Below the pieces are notes generated by a model. It was not told the origin of the DNA. It saw only the letters and a list, made by a program, of their open reading frames with translations, and did no database searches. Of a DNA stretch of 33,677 nucleotides, positions 1 through 7,270 are shown in pieces (position 1 is the stretch's first letter; each line of letters begins with the position of its first letter). The position numbers and the translations under genes are program-made. The stretch comes from Actinomyces massiliensis 4401292 (GTDB taxonomy: Bacteria; Actinomycetota; Actinomycetes; Actinomycetales; Actinomycetaceae): positions 1-33,677 of the forward strand of contig NZ_JH711481.1 of the NCBI RefSeq assembly GCF_000269805.1, given 5' to 3'.

Positions 1-420
1 ACAAAAGAAGCGCCAGCCGGGCTAAAATCCCAACCAACACACCTCTCAAGGCACCGGAAAATTTTAAGCAGATCAGGCTTTTCTGGTCAAGCTTCAGAGC
101 CTGTGACCCTGGTCGCCCGACCTTTATCGCTTTCAGTGGTGTTCCACCACGGATCAGCTACCTTTTCCGGTCGATGCCGCCCTCAGAACCGAAGTTCATC
201 GTGGCAGCGAGGAGGATGTTAACCATCAAGGAGGGCCATCCGTCCACTCCAATCGTCGTGATGTGCAGCACGAGGCGCACGGTTGTCGACGACAGTCTCC
301 GCGAGTCACGCACGTACGCCCGCAACGGCGCGGTGAACAGCCCCGCTTTGGGCCGCCATCTCGGGTCTATCCAACGCCACAATGGGTCGCAGACCATGAA
401 GGACTTTAGGACGCCTCGAC
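1..420. other. Left edge, no supportable gene
   Basis: No coding region here could be supported. A minus-strand reading frame at 158-397 (79 codons) has no Shine-Dalgarno sequence before its ATG and no recognisable motif, and the overlapping plus-strand frame runs antisense into the TetR gene. Base composition is less GC-rich at the extreme left. No tRNA, terminator or clear repeat was seen. Confidence 0.4.
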
Positions 421-1032
421 TCAGGTCAGGCCTCCACCCTCCCCGGCGTCGGCGAGCAGCGCCTCCGCGGCGACCGCGATGCGAGCCAGCTCCTCGTATC
501 CGGCACCGTCTCTGGCCTGAACCGACATGCCCTGGATCAATGCCGCGATCGTGCGGGAGAGTCCGGCGATATCGGCCGTCTCGGGCAGCTCGCCCTGCTC
601 GACTGCGTCCGCAATGCGCCGGCGCAGGCCATCAAGGGCGTGATCGCGTTCCGCCCGGCAGATCGCCGTAGCGGCCTCGGCGCCCTGTCCGGCCGCGAGC
701 TGGCCGGTTGAGACGAAGCAGCCCAGACCGGGCTCGGTGGTGAACTCGCGGGCCGCGCGATCGAGGTATTCGACGACCGCCTCGATCAACGGGGCACCCG
801 GACGGATGCCGAAGCCGTACTCGTCCTGGTACAGCCGCACCGCCCGATCGAAGAGGCGCTCCTTGGACTCGAACGCCCGGTAGAGCTGCGGCGCGGTCAG
901 CCCCGTCGCCTCCTGCAGCACGATCATGCTCGCGCCCTCGTAGCCGCGCTCCCAGAAGACCATCAGGGCGCGATGCAGCGCCTCATCGGGGTCGAATGTC
1001 CGGGGTCGCCCCGCTCTGCGCATTGCTTCCAT
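421..1032 (-). CDS. TetR/AcrR-family transcriptional regulator
   Basis: A 203-residue protein of usual TetR length. The N-terminal GRPRTFD segment and the helix-turn-helix at about residues 18-58 (FWERGYEGAS...TGLTAPQLYRAFESKERLF) match TetR DNA-binding domains; the C-terminal ligand/dimerisation half is not specific enough to predict a ligand. No good ribosome binding site precedes either possible ATG (1032 or 1023), so the mRNA may be leaderless. The gene is divergent from the SDR gene at 1088 with 55 bp between them, the usual arrangement for a repressor controlling its neighbour and itself. It is separate from the siderophore operons, so a role in that locus is unproven. The family call is firm; the target is inferred. 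Confidence 0.88.
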   Translation of the reverse strand: MEAMRRAGRPRTFDPDEALHRALMVFWERGYEGASMIVLQEATGLTAPQLYRAFESKERLFDRAVRLYQDEYGFGIRPGAPLIEAVVEYLDRAAREFTTEPGLGCFVSTGQLAAGQGAEAATAICRAERDHALDGLRRRIADAVEQGELPETADIAGLSRTIAALIQGMSVQARDGAGYEELARIAVAAEALLADAGEGGGLT

Positions 1033-1087
1033 AGTGACCGCTACGATATCGTGCGATCAATTACGTATCGATCGCTACGGAGGACTC
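1033..1087. promoter_or_regulatory. Divergent promoter/operator between TetR and SDR genes
   Basis: This 55-bp gap must hold the promoters of both divergent genes. It contains the inverted pair GCGATC...GATCGC with an 11-bp spacer, the self-complementary CGATATCG, and a second pair CGATA...TATCG. These are plausible TetR operator half-sites. A good ribosome binding site, GGAGGA, lies just before the SDR ATG at 1088. Operator function is inferred from position and symmetry. Confidence 0.5.
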
Positions 1088-1846
1088 ATGACCCGCTCCA
1101 CGGCTCTTATCACCGGCGCATCCCGAGGCATCGGCGCCGCCACTGCAGTGGCCCTCGGCCGGGATGGCATCTCGCTCGTCGGCCTTCACTACGGCCACGA
1201 CCGGGCCGCCGCGGAGGCGACGGCCAAACGCATTCGGGCACTTGGCGCGGCAGTAGTGCTGATCCAGGCCGATCTCACCGAGGGCGAGGCCGCCTCCGCC
1301 AAGATCGCGCAGGAGTGGACGCACGCGGTGAGCGAGCATGGCTTCGCCGGCACCGACGTGCTCGTGAGCAACGCGGGGATCAACAGGGCGCAGACGCTGA
1401 CCGAGCTCGACCCCGACACATACGCCCGAGTGCAGGCGATCAACCTCACCGCACCGCTCTTCCTGCTCCACCACCTCGCGAGCTCCCTGAATGACAACGG
1501 ACGCGTGATCGCCGTATCCACCGGCTACACCCGCATTGCGGCGCCGACCCACCTCGCCTACACCGCCTCCAAAGCGGGGCTGGAAGGAGCTCTGCGCGCC
1601 GTCTCGCCAGAGCTCGCAAGGCGGGGAATCACCGTCAACTCGGTTGCGCCGGGCATCATCGACACCGACCTCAACGCCGACTGGATCAACGCGCCGGGCG
1701 CCCGAGCGGGCGCAGCCGAGGTGTCCGCATTCGGCAGGATCGGCACCCCGGAGGACGTCGCCGACATCATCAGCTATCTCGCGAGCGATGCCGCCCGGTG
1801 GATCACCGGGCAGACGATCGACGCCACGGGTGGGTCGAGACTTTGA
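1088..1846 (+). CDS. Short-chain dehydrogenase/reductase (SDR), FabG-like
   Basis: A 252-residue classical SDR that probably oxidises or reduces an alcohol/carbonyl with NAD(P)(H). The Rossmann motif TGASRGIG is at residues 9-16, the NAG motif follows strand 4 (VSNAGIN), and the catalytic Ser and YTASK motif lie in the segment VIAVSTGY...LAYTASK. The PG motif (VAPGIIDTDL) and the C-terminal ITGQTIDATGG are typical of FabG-like SDRs. The start at 1088 is chosen over an upstream in-frame ATG at 1034 because GGAGGA lies 3 bp upstream and the Rossmann fold then begins at residue 5. It is probably controlled by the divergent TetR. The substrate is unknown. I considered an EntA-type dihydroxybenzoate dehydrogenase role but saw nothing specific for it. 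Confidence 0.9.
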   Translation: MTRSTALITGASRGIGAATAVALGRDGISLVGLHYGHDRAAAEATAKRIRALGAAVVLIQADLTEGEAASAKIAQEWTHAVSEHGFAGTDVLVSNAGINRAQTLTELDPDTYARVQAINLTAPLFLLHHLASSLNDNGRVIAVSTGYTRIAAPTHLAYTASKAGLEGALRAVSPELARRGITVNSVAPGIIDTDLNADWINAPGARAGAAEVSAFGRIGTPEDVADIISYLASDAARWITGQTIDATGGSRL

Positions 1847-1967
1847 TCGGTCGGCGGGCAAGCATGATGAGCTGATTCGATTCGCGGAATCTCGGCGAGG
1901 GCGTGGGGCGTTGGTGGGTGCGGGGCGGCGTTTATTCTCTACGTCTGGGGCGGTTTCGAGGCAGTGT

Positions 1968-2033
1968 CGAGATCGGTCCGGTTCCGCGTCGAGATCGGTC
2001 CATCTCCGGCTCGAGATCGGTCCGGTTCCAGCT
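1968..2033 (+). repeat. 22-bp tandem repeat array, 3 copies
   Basis: The core CGAGATCGGTC starts at 1968, 1990 and 2012, an exact 22-bp period. The other half of each unit is also partly conserved (for example CGGTTCC in copies 1 and 3). It is a minisatellite-like array, not a CRISPR, because the unit-to-unit gap of 11 bp is itself similar between copies. The same core in reverse orientation occurs at 2375-2473 and 33112-33144. Confidence 0.85.
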
Positions 2034-2051
2034 TGGGGGCGTGGTTGTCTT

Positions 2052-2270
2052 GGGTGTTGCACATGGGAGCCCGGGGCCCTTGCGGGGCGGGGGCTGGTTT
2101 TTATTGGAATCACGGTCTTTTCCGATGAGCGTTGTGTACGGCGGTTGAGTTCCCATGTGCAATGAGGGGGGCAACGCACATGGGAGCGAGGACGTGGTCG
2201 CTACTGACATTACTTTTCCGCATGATTCCGCTGTTTTTGCTGACGCGAGGCGCGCGCGAGTGTGCAACAC
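2052..2270. repeat. Distal inverted repeat enclosing a hairpin
   Basis: GGGTGTTGCACA at 2052-2063 is exactly complementary in reverse to TGTGCAACACCC at 2259-2270. It is nested inside the oppositely oriented 22-bp arrays, so arrays and this pair form one larger foldback structure of roughly 500 bp. The 12-mer GCACATGGGAGC also occurs twice directly, at 2059-2070 and 2176-2187. Confidence 0.6.
2151..2185. repeat. Short inverted repeat (hairpin)
   Basis: TCCCATGTGC at 2151-2160 and GCACATGGGA at 2176-2185 are perfect 10-bp arms with a 15-nt loop. There is no T-tract, so factor-independent termination is not supported. Confidence 0.55.
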
Positions 2271-2374
2271 CCACCACCCCGGCCCACGAGGGCATCAGTG
2301 GAGCCGGCTCGCGGCGGTTCGGCCCGACTCATACGGCCCCCAGCCCCGAAACATTGCACCCCGCACCGGAGTAC

Positions 2375-2473
2375 GACCGATCTCGACGCGGATTGCTACC
2401 GATCTCGAGCCGGAACCGGACCGATCTCGACGCGGAATACGACCGATCTCGGCACGGGTTGCGACCGATCTCG
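2375..2473 (-). repeat. 22-bp tandem repeat array, 5 copies, inverted relative to 1968-2033
   Basis: The core GACCGATCTCG starts at 2375, 2397 (one mismatch, TACC), 2419, 2441 and 2463, always 22 bp apart. It is the reverse complement of the core of the left array, and complementarity extends into the variable half (GGAACCGGACCGATCTCG matches the left array's reverse complement). It lies just past the stop codon of the last gene of the exporter/tailoring operon. Confidence 0.85.
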
Positions 2474-2518
2474 AGCCGAGCCCGCCAACACACCCCCATA
2501 AAGTCGAGGGAGCGCCCA

Positions 2519-3280
2519 TCAGACAATCTCGCGGGTGATCTCCTCGATGCCGTCGGCCAGCTCGCCGAGGAAACCGGCATCAGCGTCCAGGGGAAAGAAG
2601 TGTCCTCCGGGCAATACCTTCATCGCGAACCGTCCGCTGGTGAACCTGGACCACCGGGACAGCATGCCGGGGGTGACGGTGGGGTCCTGCTCCCCGGCGA
2701 ACGCCAGTATCGGGCAGGAGAGGACGGTCGAGGCGTGCCGGAAGTCCTCGTGCAGCACGTAGTCGCGCTGAATCCCCGTGAGCAGGAGGTTCATGATGTC
2801 GTCGTCCGCGAGGATCTCCGGAGGCGTGCCGCCGACGGCCTCCAGCTCCTCGCGCAGAGCATCCAGACCCATCGACGACCGGTACTCCCCCTCGATCGTC
2901 TCACCGGGGGCCTGCCGGGCGGCGATCACCACCGCCTCGGGAGGAGTCCGGTGGATCTCCTGCAGGCAGGCGGCCGTCTGGTAGGCGAGGGCCGCACCCA
3001 TCGAGTGGCCGTAGAGGGCGAAGGGCGCACCGGCCGCCAGCTGGAGAATCTCCCCGGCGAACTGCCGGCAGAGCTGGGAGAAGTCCGCTACCCAGCGCTC
3101 CCGCATTCGGGTAGCCTTGCCCGGCAGTTCCACCGGAATCGCATTGACCCGAGGGGCGGCGCCGACCCAGCCCCGGTAGGCGGAGGCATTGCCGCCCGCG
3201 TGGTGGAAGCAGAAGACGAGTAGCCCCCCGCCCCGTTCCGCCACGAACGGGAAGGCGCCCCTCCTCACCATGACCGTCAT
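2519..3280 (-). CDS. Type II thioesterase (YbtT/PchC-like)
   Basis: A 253-residue alpha/beta hydrolase of the external NRPS editing thioesterase family, which frees mis-primed carrier proteins in the cytoplasm. It shows the N-terminal FCFHHAGGNAS oxyanion segment, the nucleophile elbow GHSMG with Ser at residue 93, an Asp in GEQDPTV, and a C-terminal His in GGHFFPLD, completing a Ser-Asp-His triad. The ATG at 3280 overlaps the glycosyltransferase stop codon as ATGA, so translation is coupled. A later in-frame ATG at 3271 is possible. It is the last gene of the unit starting near 9.2 kb, and its natural clients are NRPS1 and NRPS2 in this window. It is not the product-releasing TE, which is fused to NRPS2. 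Confidence 0.93.
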   Translation of the reverse strand: MTVMVRRGAFPFVAERGGGLLVFCFHHAGGNASAYRGWVGAAPRVNAIPVELPGKATRMRERWVADFSQLCRQFAGEILQLAAGAPFALYGHSMGAALAYQTAACLQEIHRTPPEAVVIAARQAPGETIEGEYRSSMGLDALREELEAVGGTPPEILADDDIMNLLLTGIQRDYVLHEDFRHASTVLSCPILAFAGEQDPTVTPGMLSRWSRFTSGRFAMKVLPGGHFFPLDADAGFLGELADGIEEITREIV

Positions 3281-4518
3281 CTCGTGTCCTCTCGCTTGCA
3301 GGAGGCCGCCGGGGTTCCGCCGAGTCCGACCATCAGCTCGACCGCCGCATCGAGCCCCGGGTCGGCCGACAACAGTTGCGGCATGGTGCGCGCGGCCTGG
3401 TCGTACCCGCCGCTGACGAGGTCGGCGACCCCGGCTCCCAGGGCCCGCCTGGTGAGCTCACCGCGCTGGGCGTCGATGTAGGCGGGACCGGCACCGTTTC
3501 TGCGCACCGCCTGCGCATGGAACTGCTGGTCGCCGCCAAAGGCCACCGTCAGACACGGCAGCCCTGCGCGCAGGGCCGCGCCCGTCGTGCCGAGCGACCC
3601 GTGGCACAGCACCGCCCGGCACCGGGGCAGCACCACGGTGAACGGAACCCGGTCAACGGTGAGGAGCCCATCGCTTTCACCAGCCCCTTGATCGGGGTCC
3701 ACAATGATCGCGCGCAAGCCCTGTTCGACCAGGACTTCCCGCGTCCACCTCCACAGATCCCGCAAGCGGTCGGAGGCGACGCTTCCGAAACTGACCAGCA
3801 GTGGCGCTTCGCCTCGCTGCAGGAAGTCCTCGACGTCCTCGCGGAGCGGGGGCGCCGGATCCGGGCTGAGCCACTCGCCGGTGACATGGACATGCGGACC
3901 CCAGGCAGGGTCCGGCGGGTTGAGGCCGGGGCTGAACTGATAAATGGTCTGCGGTGACCCGCGTAAGACCCCGCGTCCCAGACCGAGACGACGTCGCCAG
4001 GTCTTCATCACCGGCCCCATTGCCCAGGTCATCATGGCGTTGGACAGACGGTGTATGAGGACCGCACGCCGAGTTCCGTCGAGGTTGCGAGGATCCACCA
4101 AGCTGTATGACCGGCACGGTTCAGTCGGATAAACCTGCACGCGCACGCTCGGCACGCCCCGGGAGGCGCCCAGAAGGCGCGCGACCTCACCGAACTGGTT
4201 GTGCATGACGACGTCGACCCCGGCCATGGCGCCCTCCAGCGCCTCGAAGATAGCCGGGTCGCCCAGCATCTGCCGCACACCCCGCACGGCGTCCAGCATG
4301 CCCTCTGAGTCCCCCAGCAGGCGCTTCATCATCTCCTGGCAGTCGCCGGGAAGACTGACGTACTCGACCCCCTGGATCTGCCGACCCGCGATGGTCTCGG
4401 CGAACTCGTCGAAGCCGGCGATCACCGTCTCATGGCCACGGGCACCGAGCGCCCCGCCGAGGTGGACGAATGGCAGCAGGTCGCCCTGCGAGCCCATGAC
4501 GACAGCCAGAACCCTCAT
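3277..4518 (-). CDS. GT1-family (GT-B fold) glycosyltransferase
   Basis: A 413-residue nucleotide-sugar glycosyltransferase resembling macrolide, sterol and IroB-type GT1 enzymes. The N-terminal MRVLAVVMGSQGDLLPFVHLG is the usual acceptor-domain start. The C-terminal donor site has CHGSLGTTGAALRAGLP at about residues 303-319, followed by the DQ pair in GGDQQFHAQAV near 330. The usual HHGG of this motif is CHGS here, an atypical variant. The start at 4518 is chosen because the longer frame adds a non-homologous Arg/Pro-rich extension antisense to the acetyltransferase gene. It lies 10 bp after the acetyltransferase gene and overlaps the thioesterase start. Position in the operon suggests it glycosylates the siderophore or an intermediate. 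The acceptor is inferred. Confidence 0.85.
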   Translation of the reverse strand: MRVLAVVMGSQGDLLPFVHLGGALGARGHETVIAGFDEFAETIAGRQIQGVEYVSLPGDCQEMMKRLLGDSEGMLDAVRGVRQMLGDPAIFEALEGAMAGVDVVMHNQFGEVARLLGASRGVPSVRVQVYPTEPCRSYSLVDPRNLDGTRRAVLIHRLSNAMMTWAMGPVMKTWRRRLGLGRGVLRGSPQTIYQFSPGLNPPDPAWGPHVHVTGEWLSPDPAPPLREDVEDFLQRGEAPLLVSFGSVASDRLRDLWRWTREVLVEQGLRAIIVDPDQGAGESDGLLTVDRVPFTVVLPRCRAVLCHGSLGTTGAALRAGLPCLTVAFGGDQQFHAQAVRRNGAGPAYIDAQRGELTRRALGAGVADLVSGGYDQAARTMPQLLSADPGLDAAVELMVGLGGTPAASCKREDTR

Positions 4519-4528
4519 GGTCGCCCGA

Positions 4529-5155
4529 TCACCACTGCCCAGTCGGCCACTCCGGGGTATAAGGCTCATCCAGGAGACGGTCCTCTGGGCCGATCTCGCG
4601 GACGACTCGGCAGGGGTTGCCCGCGGCCAAGACCATCGGGGGAACGTCCTTGGTGACAACACTGCCGGCACCGATGACAGCTCCGTGACCGATGGTCACC
4701 CCGGCCAAGACCACGCAGTGTCCGCCGATCCACACGTCGTGCTCGACGGCGATGGCCCCGCCCGTGCAGAACATGTTCTTGCGCTCATCAGGATCCAGGG
4801 CGTGGTTTCCCGCGAAGAAGGAGGAGTTCGGCCCCACCATGACATTGTTGCCGAAGGAAACCGGCGACATGTCGAGGATAGTGGTGTTGCGGTTGAAGGT
4901 GACGTCGTCGCCCACGGTGATGTTGGTTCCGTACTGGACGTTCAGGGGCAGGAAGACCATCATCCGCTCGCCCATCGAGCCGAGCAGATCTTGCAGGGCC
5001 GCACGCTTCTCGTCGTACTGGGTGGGACGCAGCTGGTTCATGGCGTGGCACTTCTCCGCACCGGCCATCATGTCCTCGTACAGGGACAGGTCATCGATGA
5101 CCCTGAAGGGCTGCCCGGTCCGGATCTTCTCTTCGATCTGCTCACGCGTATCCAT
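4529..5155 (-). CDS. Maltose/galactoside-type hexapeptide O-acetyltransferase
   Basis: A 208-residue left-handed beta-helix acyltransferase of the LacA/Maa/NodL group, normally trimeric and acetyl-CoA dependent. An N-terminal helical cap (residues 1-60: EKIRTGQPFRVIDDLSLYEDMMAGAEKC) is followed by hexapeptide repeats. The catalytic His is in AGNHALDP near residue 118, and IGHGAVIGAGSVVTKDVPPMVLAAGNPCRVVREI is the classical C-terminal repeat block. AAGGAG precedes the ATG by a few bases. It sits between the isochorismate synthase and glycosyltransferase genes, so it may acetylate the sugar added by the latter. Known members acetylate sugars or sugar-bearing lipids; the substrate here is inferred. 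Confidence 0.88.
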   Translation of the reverse strand: MDTREQIEEKIRTGQPFRVIDDLSLYEDMMAGAEKCHAMNQLRPTQYDEKRAALQDLLGSMGERMMVFLPLNVQYGTNITVGDDVTFNRNTTILDMSPVSFGNNVMVGPNSSFFAGNHALDPDERKNMFCTGGAIAVEHDVWIGGHCVVLAGVTIGHGAVIGAGSVVTKDVPPMVLAAGNPCRVVREIGPEDRLLDEPYTPEWPTGQW

Positions 5156-5169
5156 GATCGCTCCTTGTC

Positions 5170-5196
5170 GATGGGGTCGGTGGGGTCAATGGGGTC
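5170..5196. repeat. 9-bp tandem repeat, 3 copies, over a stop codon
   Basis: The units GATGGGGTC, GGTGGGGTC and AATGGGGTC follow with a 9-bp period. They straddle the stop codon of the isochorismate synthase gene (5186-5188), so the last codons and the spacer before the acetyltransferase ribosome binding site are built from the repeat. Confidence 0.75.
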
Positions 5197-6427
5197 GGCG
5201 GGATGCCGCCGGGGTGGGTCGCCCGACGGCATTCGCCGTTGGAGGGTCCGGGATCTGAAGGCCAATGACTGGGGGATCGACGAGCTCTCCGAGTGCCGAG
5301 GTGAAGGTCATCATCTTCGTCGCGGTCTCGCGCAACTCCGAAGCGGGATCGGAGGCGGCCACGATGCCGGCCCCCGCGAACATGGTCGCCCGGTCGGCGT
5401 GCAGCACTCCGGCGCGCAGCACCAGGGCCCACTCGCAGTCCCCATTCACATCCATCCAACCGATCAATCCCGCGAACAGGCCCCTGTCGAAGCCTTCGCA
5501 GCGGGCGATGAAGTCGCGCGCCGGAGTACTGGGCCAGCCGCACACGGCGGGCGTGGGATGCAGGTCGTACAGCAGTTCCAAAGGCGAGCGCCCCTCGCGC
5601 AGGACGCCCTCGATCGGGGTGCCCAGGTGCCACACGACAGGCGTGGCGACCAGCTGCGGACCCGACGGCATCTCGATGTCATCCACATGGCGGCCGAGCG
5701 CCTCCACGACGGCCCGGGAGACGTGTGCGTGCTCGGCGAGGTCCTTGCCGGAGGAGAGCAGGGCCCGGGCGGCCCGGATGTCGGAGGCGGGATCGGTCCC
5801 CCTGGCGATGGTCCCGGCGAGCGGGAGAGTCCATATGCGGGAATCACTGCAGGACAGGACGAGCTCGGGACTCGCCCCCAGCAGGATCCCCGGCTCGTCG
5901 AACAGGCCGCCCATTCCCCCGTCCAGGTCGAGACGGAACACGTAGGCGTCGGGGTTGCTCGCCCTCAGCCGCGCGAGCACATCCTCCGGCCGCCAGACCT
6001 CCGAGGCATGCGAGACCTCCACAGTCGCGCACCGACCCAGGACCACCTTGTCCATGGCCCCGGATCGGATGGCCGTGACGGCCTTCCGAACGATCCGGCG
6101 ATAACCGTCGGGATCAGGGGACTGCCCGATGACGTCGAGCCGGCCGGTCGGGGCGACGACGGCTCCCGGGCTCGGAGCCTGCTCCACGACGACCCGCACC
6201 GGCCGGTACAGAACCCCGGGGCGGCGCGCGTCGAAGGGAATGGCCCCGACGACCATCGCCGGCGCCTCCTCGTGCCCCTCGATCGAGGCGCGCATGGCCT
6301 CGTCGGCGGCCCTGGCAACCTCCTGACCCGTCCAGGCGCGGGGGACGACGGCGGCGGCGACTCCGGTCGCAACCACACTCCGCTGCCCGGTCACGAATTC
6401 GAATCGCGGCTCAGACGCTATTGACAC
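5186..6427 (-). CDS. Isochorismate synthase, EntC/DhbC/PchA type
   Basis: A 413-residue chorismate-utilising enzyme predicted to convert chorismate to isochorismate, the precursor of salicylate or 2,3-dihydroxybenzoate. It matches EntC as I recall that sequence: MVVGAIPFD, MDKVVLGR (general-base Lys near residue 128), GASPELVLS, LPLAGTIARG, LLSSGKDLAEHAHV, TPVVWHLGTP, LHPTPAVCGWP and LFAGLIGWMD...GDCEW. The LHPTPAxxGxP block favours a monofunctional isochorismate synthase over the bifunctional MbtI/Irp9/YbtS salicylate synthases. The start is GTG at 6427, directly after an in-frame TGA, with almost no Shine-Dalgarno; the EPRFEF segment requires a start this far upstream. The last 25 or so residues are a Pro/Arg-rich tail beyond the fold. 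No PchB-like lyase was found. Confidence 0.88.
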   Translation of the reverse strand: MSIASEPRFEFVTGQRSVVATGVAAAVVPRAWTGQEVARAADEAMRASIEGHEEAPAMVVGAIPFDARRPGVLYRPVRVVVEQAPSPGAVVAPTGRLDVIGQSPDPDGYRRIVRKAVTAIRSGAMDKVVLGRCATVEVSHASEVWRPEDVLARLRASNPDAYVFRLDLDGGMGGLFDEPGILLGASPELVLSCSDSRIWTLPLAGTIARGTDPASDIRAARALLSSGKDLAEHAHVSRAVVEALGRHVDDIEMPSGPQLVATPVVWHLGTPIEGVLREGRSPLELLYDLHPTPAVCGWPSTPARDFIARCEGFDRGLFAGLIGWMDVNGDCEWALVLRAGVLHADRATMFAGAGIVAASDPASELRETATKMMTFTSALGELVDPPVIGLQIPDPPTANAVGRPTPAASRRPH

Positions 6428-6439
6428 TCAGACACTCGC

Positions 6440-6466
6440 ATTCAAGGGATTCAGGGTATTCAGGGC
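6440..6466. repeat. 9-bp tandem repeat (ATTCAGGG type), 3 copies
   Basis: ATTCAAGGG, ATTCAGGGT and ATTCAGGGC follow with a 9-bp period in the 60-bp gap between the ABC-2 permease stop and the isochorismate synthase GTG. The same core is repeated before NRPS2 at 28130-28156. In the mRNA sense this reads as repeated CCCTGAAT where a ribosome binding site would be expected. Confidence 0.75.
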
Positions 6467-6487
6467 TATTAAGCAACCAGAGAAGGA

Positions 6488-7270
6488 CTACCGGCGCGAT
6501 CCAACGGTCTTGCGGGCCAGAATCACCAGGCTGAAGATGATCAGCCCCGCGAACCAGCCCACGAACAGGACGATATCCCCGGCGACCACCCGGTCGTTGA
6601 TCAGCCCGTCCGACAGCTCGGTCACCGCGGTCAACGGGGACACATCGACGATGGGCCGCAGCACCTCCGCGTACATGTCGCGCGGCATCATCGCGGTGCT
6701 GAAGAACATGGCCGCCATGACCAGGGGCGCGAAGCTCACCGCGCCCTGGGGGGTGTCCACCACGAATCCGAGCATGACGCCCACGGCTCCAGCGGCCACG
6801 GACACCACGGCCAGTACCACGAGAGTTCCCACCAGACCGGTGGCCGTGCGGAAGTCGGCGCCGTAGACCAATCCGATGACGACAGCCGCGATCATCGAGA
6901 CGAACGCGGTCACGGACTCGGCGAGGATTCGTCCGATCATGCCGGTGGACTGGTTGCCGGGGAGCGTCGCCAGCCTGTCGGGCAGACCGTCGTGGCGCTC
7001 CTGGACGATGTTCCCCGCCCCCATGAGAGCGGCCGTGAACGCCTGAGAGACCGCGACCATCACGCACACCGCGGTCATGTTCATCGGTGCGCCACTGAAT
7101 TGCTCCACCATTCCGGAGAACATGACGTTGAGGATAACCAGCATCACGACCGGCATCACCAAGGTGGACAGGACCGAGGGCGGCGAGCGCAGCCACCGCC
7201 TCAGCAGACGCCCGGCATGCACCCCGACCGCGCGCGACCAACCGATGCGCAGGGCCTCCCGATTGCTCAT
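6488..7270 (-). CDS. ABC-2 type transporter permease (exporter subunit 2)
   Basis: A 260-residue integral membrane protein of the ABC-2/DrrB group, with about six hydrophobic segments, including VLSTLVMPVVMLVILNVMF near the N terminus, VSMIAAVVIGLVYG and LVVLAVVSVAAGAVGVMLGF in the middle, and IVLFVGWFAGLIIFSLVIL at the end. The cytoplasmic QERHDGLPDRLATLP segment matches the coupling region of ABC-2 permeases. The start at 7270 has GGAGG upstream and overlaps the preceding permease stop as ATGA. With the second permease and the DrrA-like ATPase it should form a heteromeric exporter. Given the operon, export of the finished siderophore is the natural role, by inference. Confidence 0.88.
   Translation of the reverse strand: MSNREALRIGWSRAVGVHAGRLLRRWLRSPPSVLSTLVMPVVMLVILNVMFSGMVEQFSGAPMNMTAVCVMVAVSQAFTAALMGAGNIVQERHDGLPDRLATLPGNQSTGMIGRILAESVTAFVSMIAAVVIGLVYGADFRTATGLVGTLVVLAVVSVAAGAVGVMLGFVVDTPQGAVSFAPLVMAAMFFSTAMMPRDMYAEVLRPIVDVSPLTAVTELSDGLINDRVVAGDIVLFVGWFAGLIIFSLVILARKTVGSRR

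Larger units (their letters stand above)
1847..2518. other. Repeat-rich intergenic region between convergent genes
   Basis: This 672-bp gap separates the SDR gene and the type II thioesterase gene, which converge on it. Small frames here are repeat-driven and have no recognisable protein. It contains two arrays of a 22-bp repeat in opposite orientation (1968-2033 and 2375-2473), a distal inverted pair GGGTGTTGCACA (2052-2063)/TGTGCAACACCC (2259-2270), and a short hairpin at 2151-2185. A transcript through the region could fold extensively, so it may terminate or insulate both converging units. No classic hairpin with a T-tract was found. Confidence 0.6.

Noticed and set aside
1088-1846. SDR as the EntA enzyme making dihydroxybenzoate
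   Set aside because: It is on the other strand, paired with a TetR regulator, outside both iron-box units, and shows only generic FabG-like motifs.
1968-2473. CRISPR-like spacing of a short repeat
   Set aside because: The gap between cores is 11 bp and is itself similar between copies; the unit is a 22-bp tandem repeat and there are no cas genes.
3277-4671. Longer glycosyltransferase start at 4671
   Set aside because: The extra 51 residues are antisense to the acetyltransferase gene and are not family-like; MRVLAVV at 4518 is the normal GT1 start.
5186-6427. Bifunctional salicylate synthase (MbtI/Irp9 type)
   Set aside because: The LHPTPAxxGxP and related blocks follow EntC/DhbC; I found no Irp9-like signature. 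Only an assay could exclude it fully.
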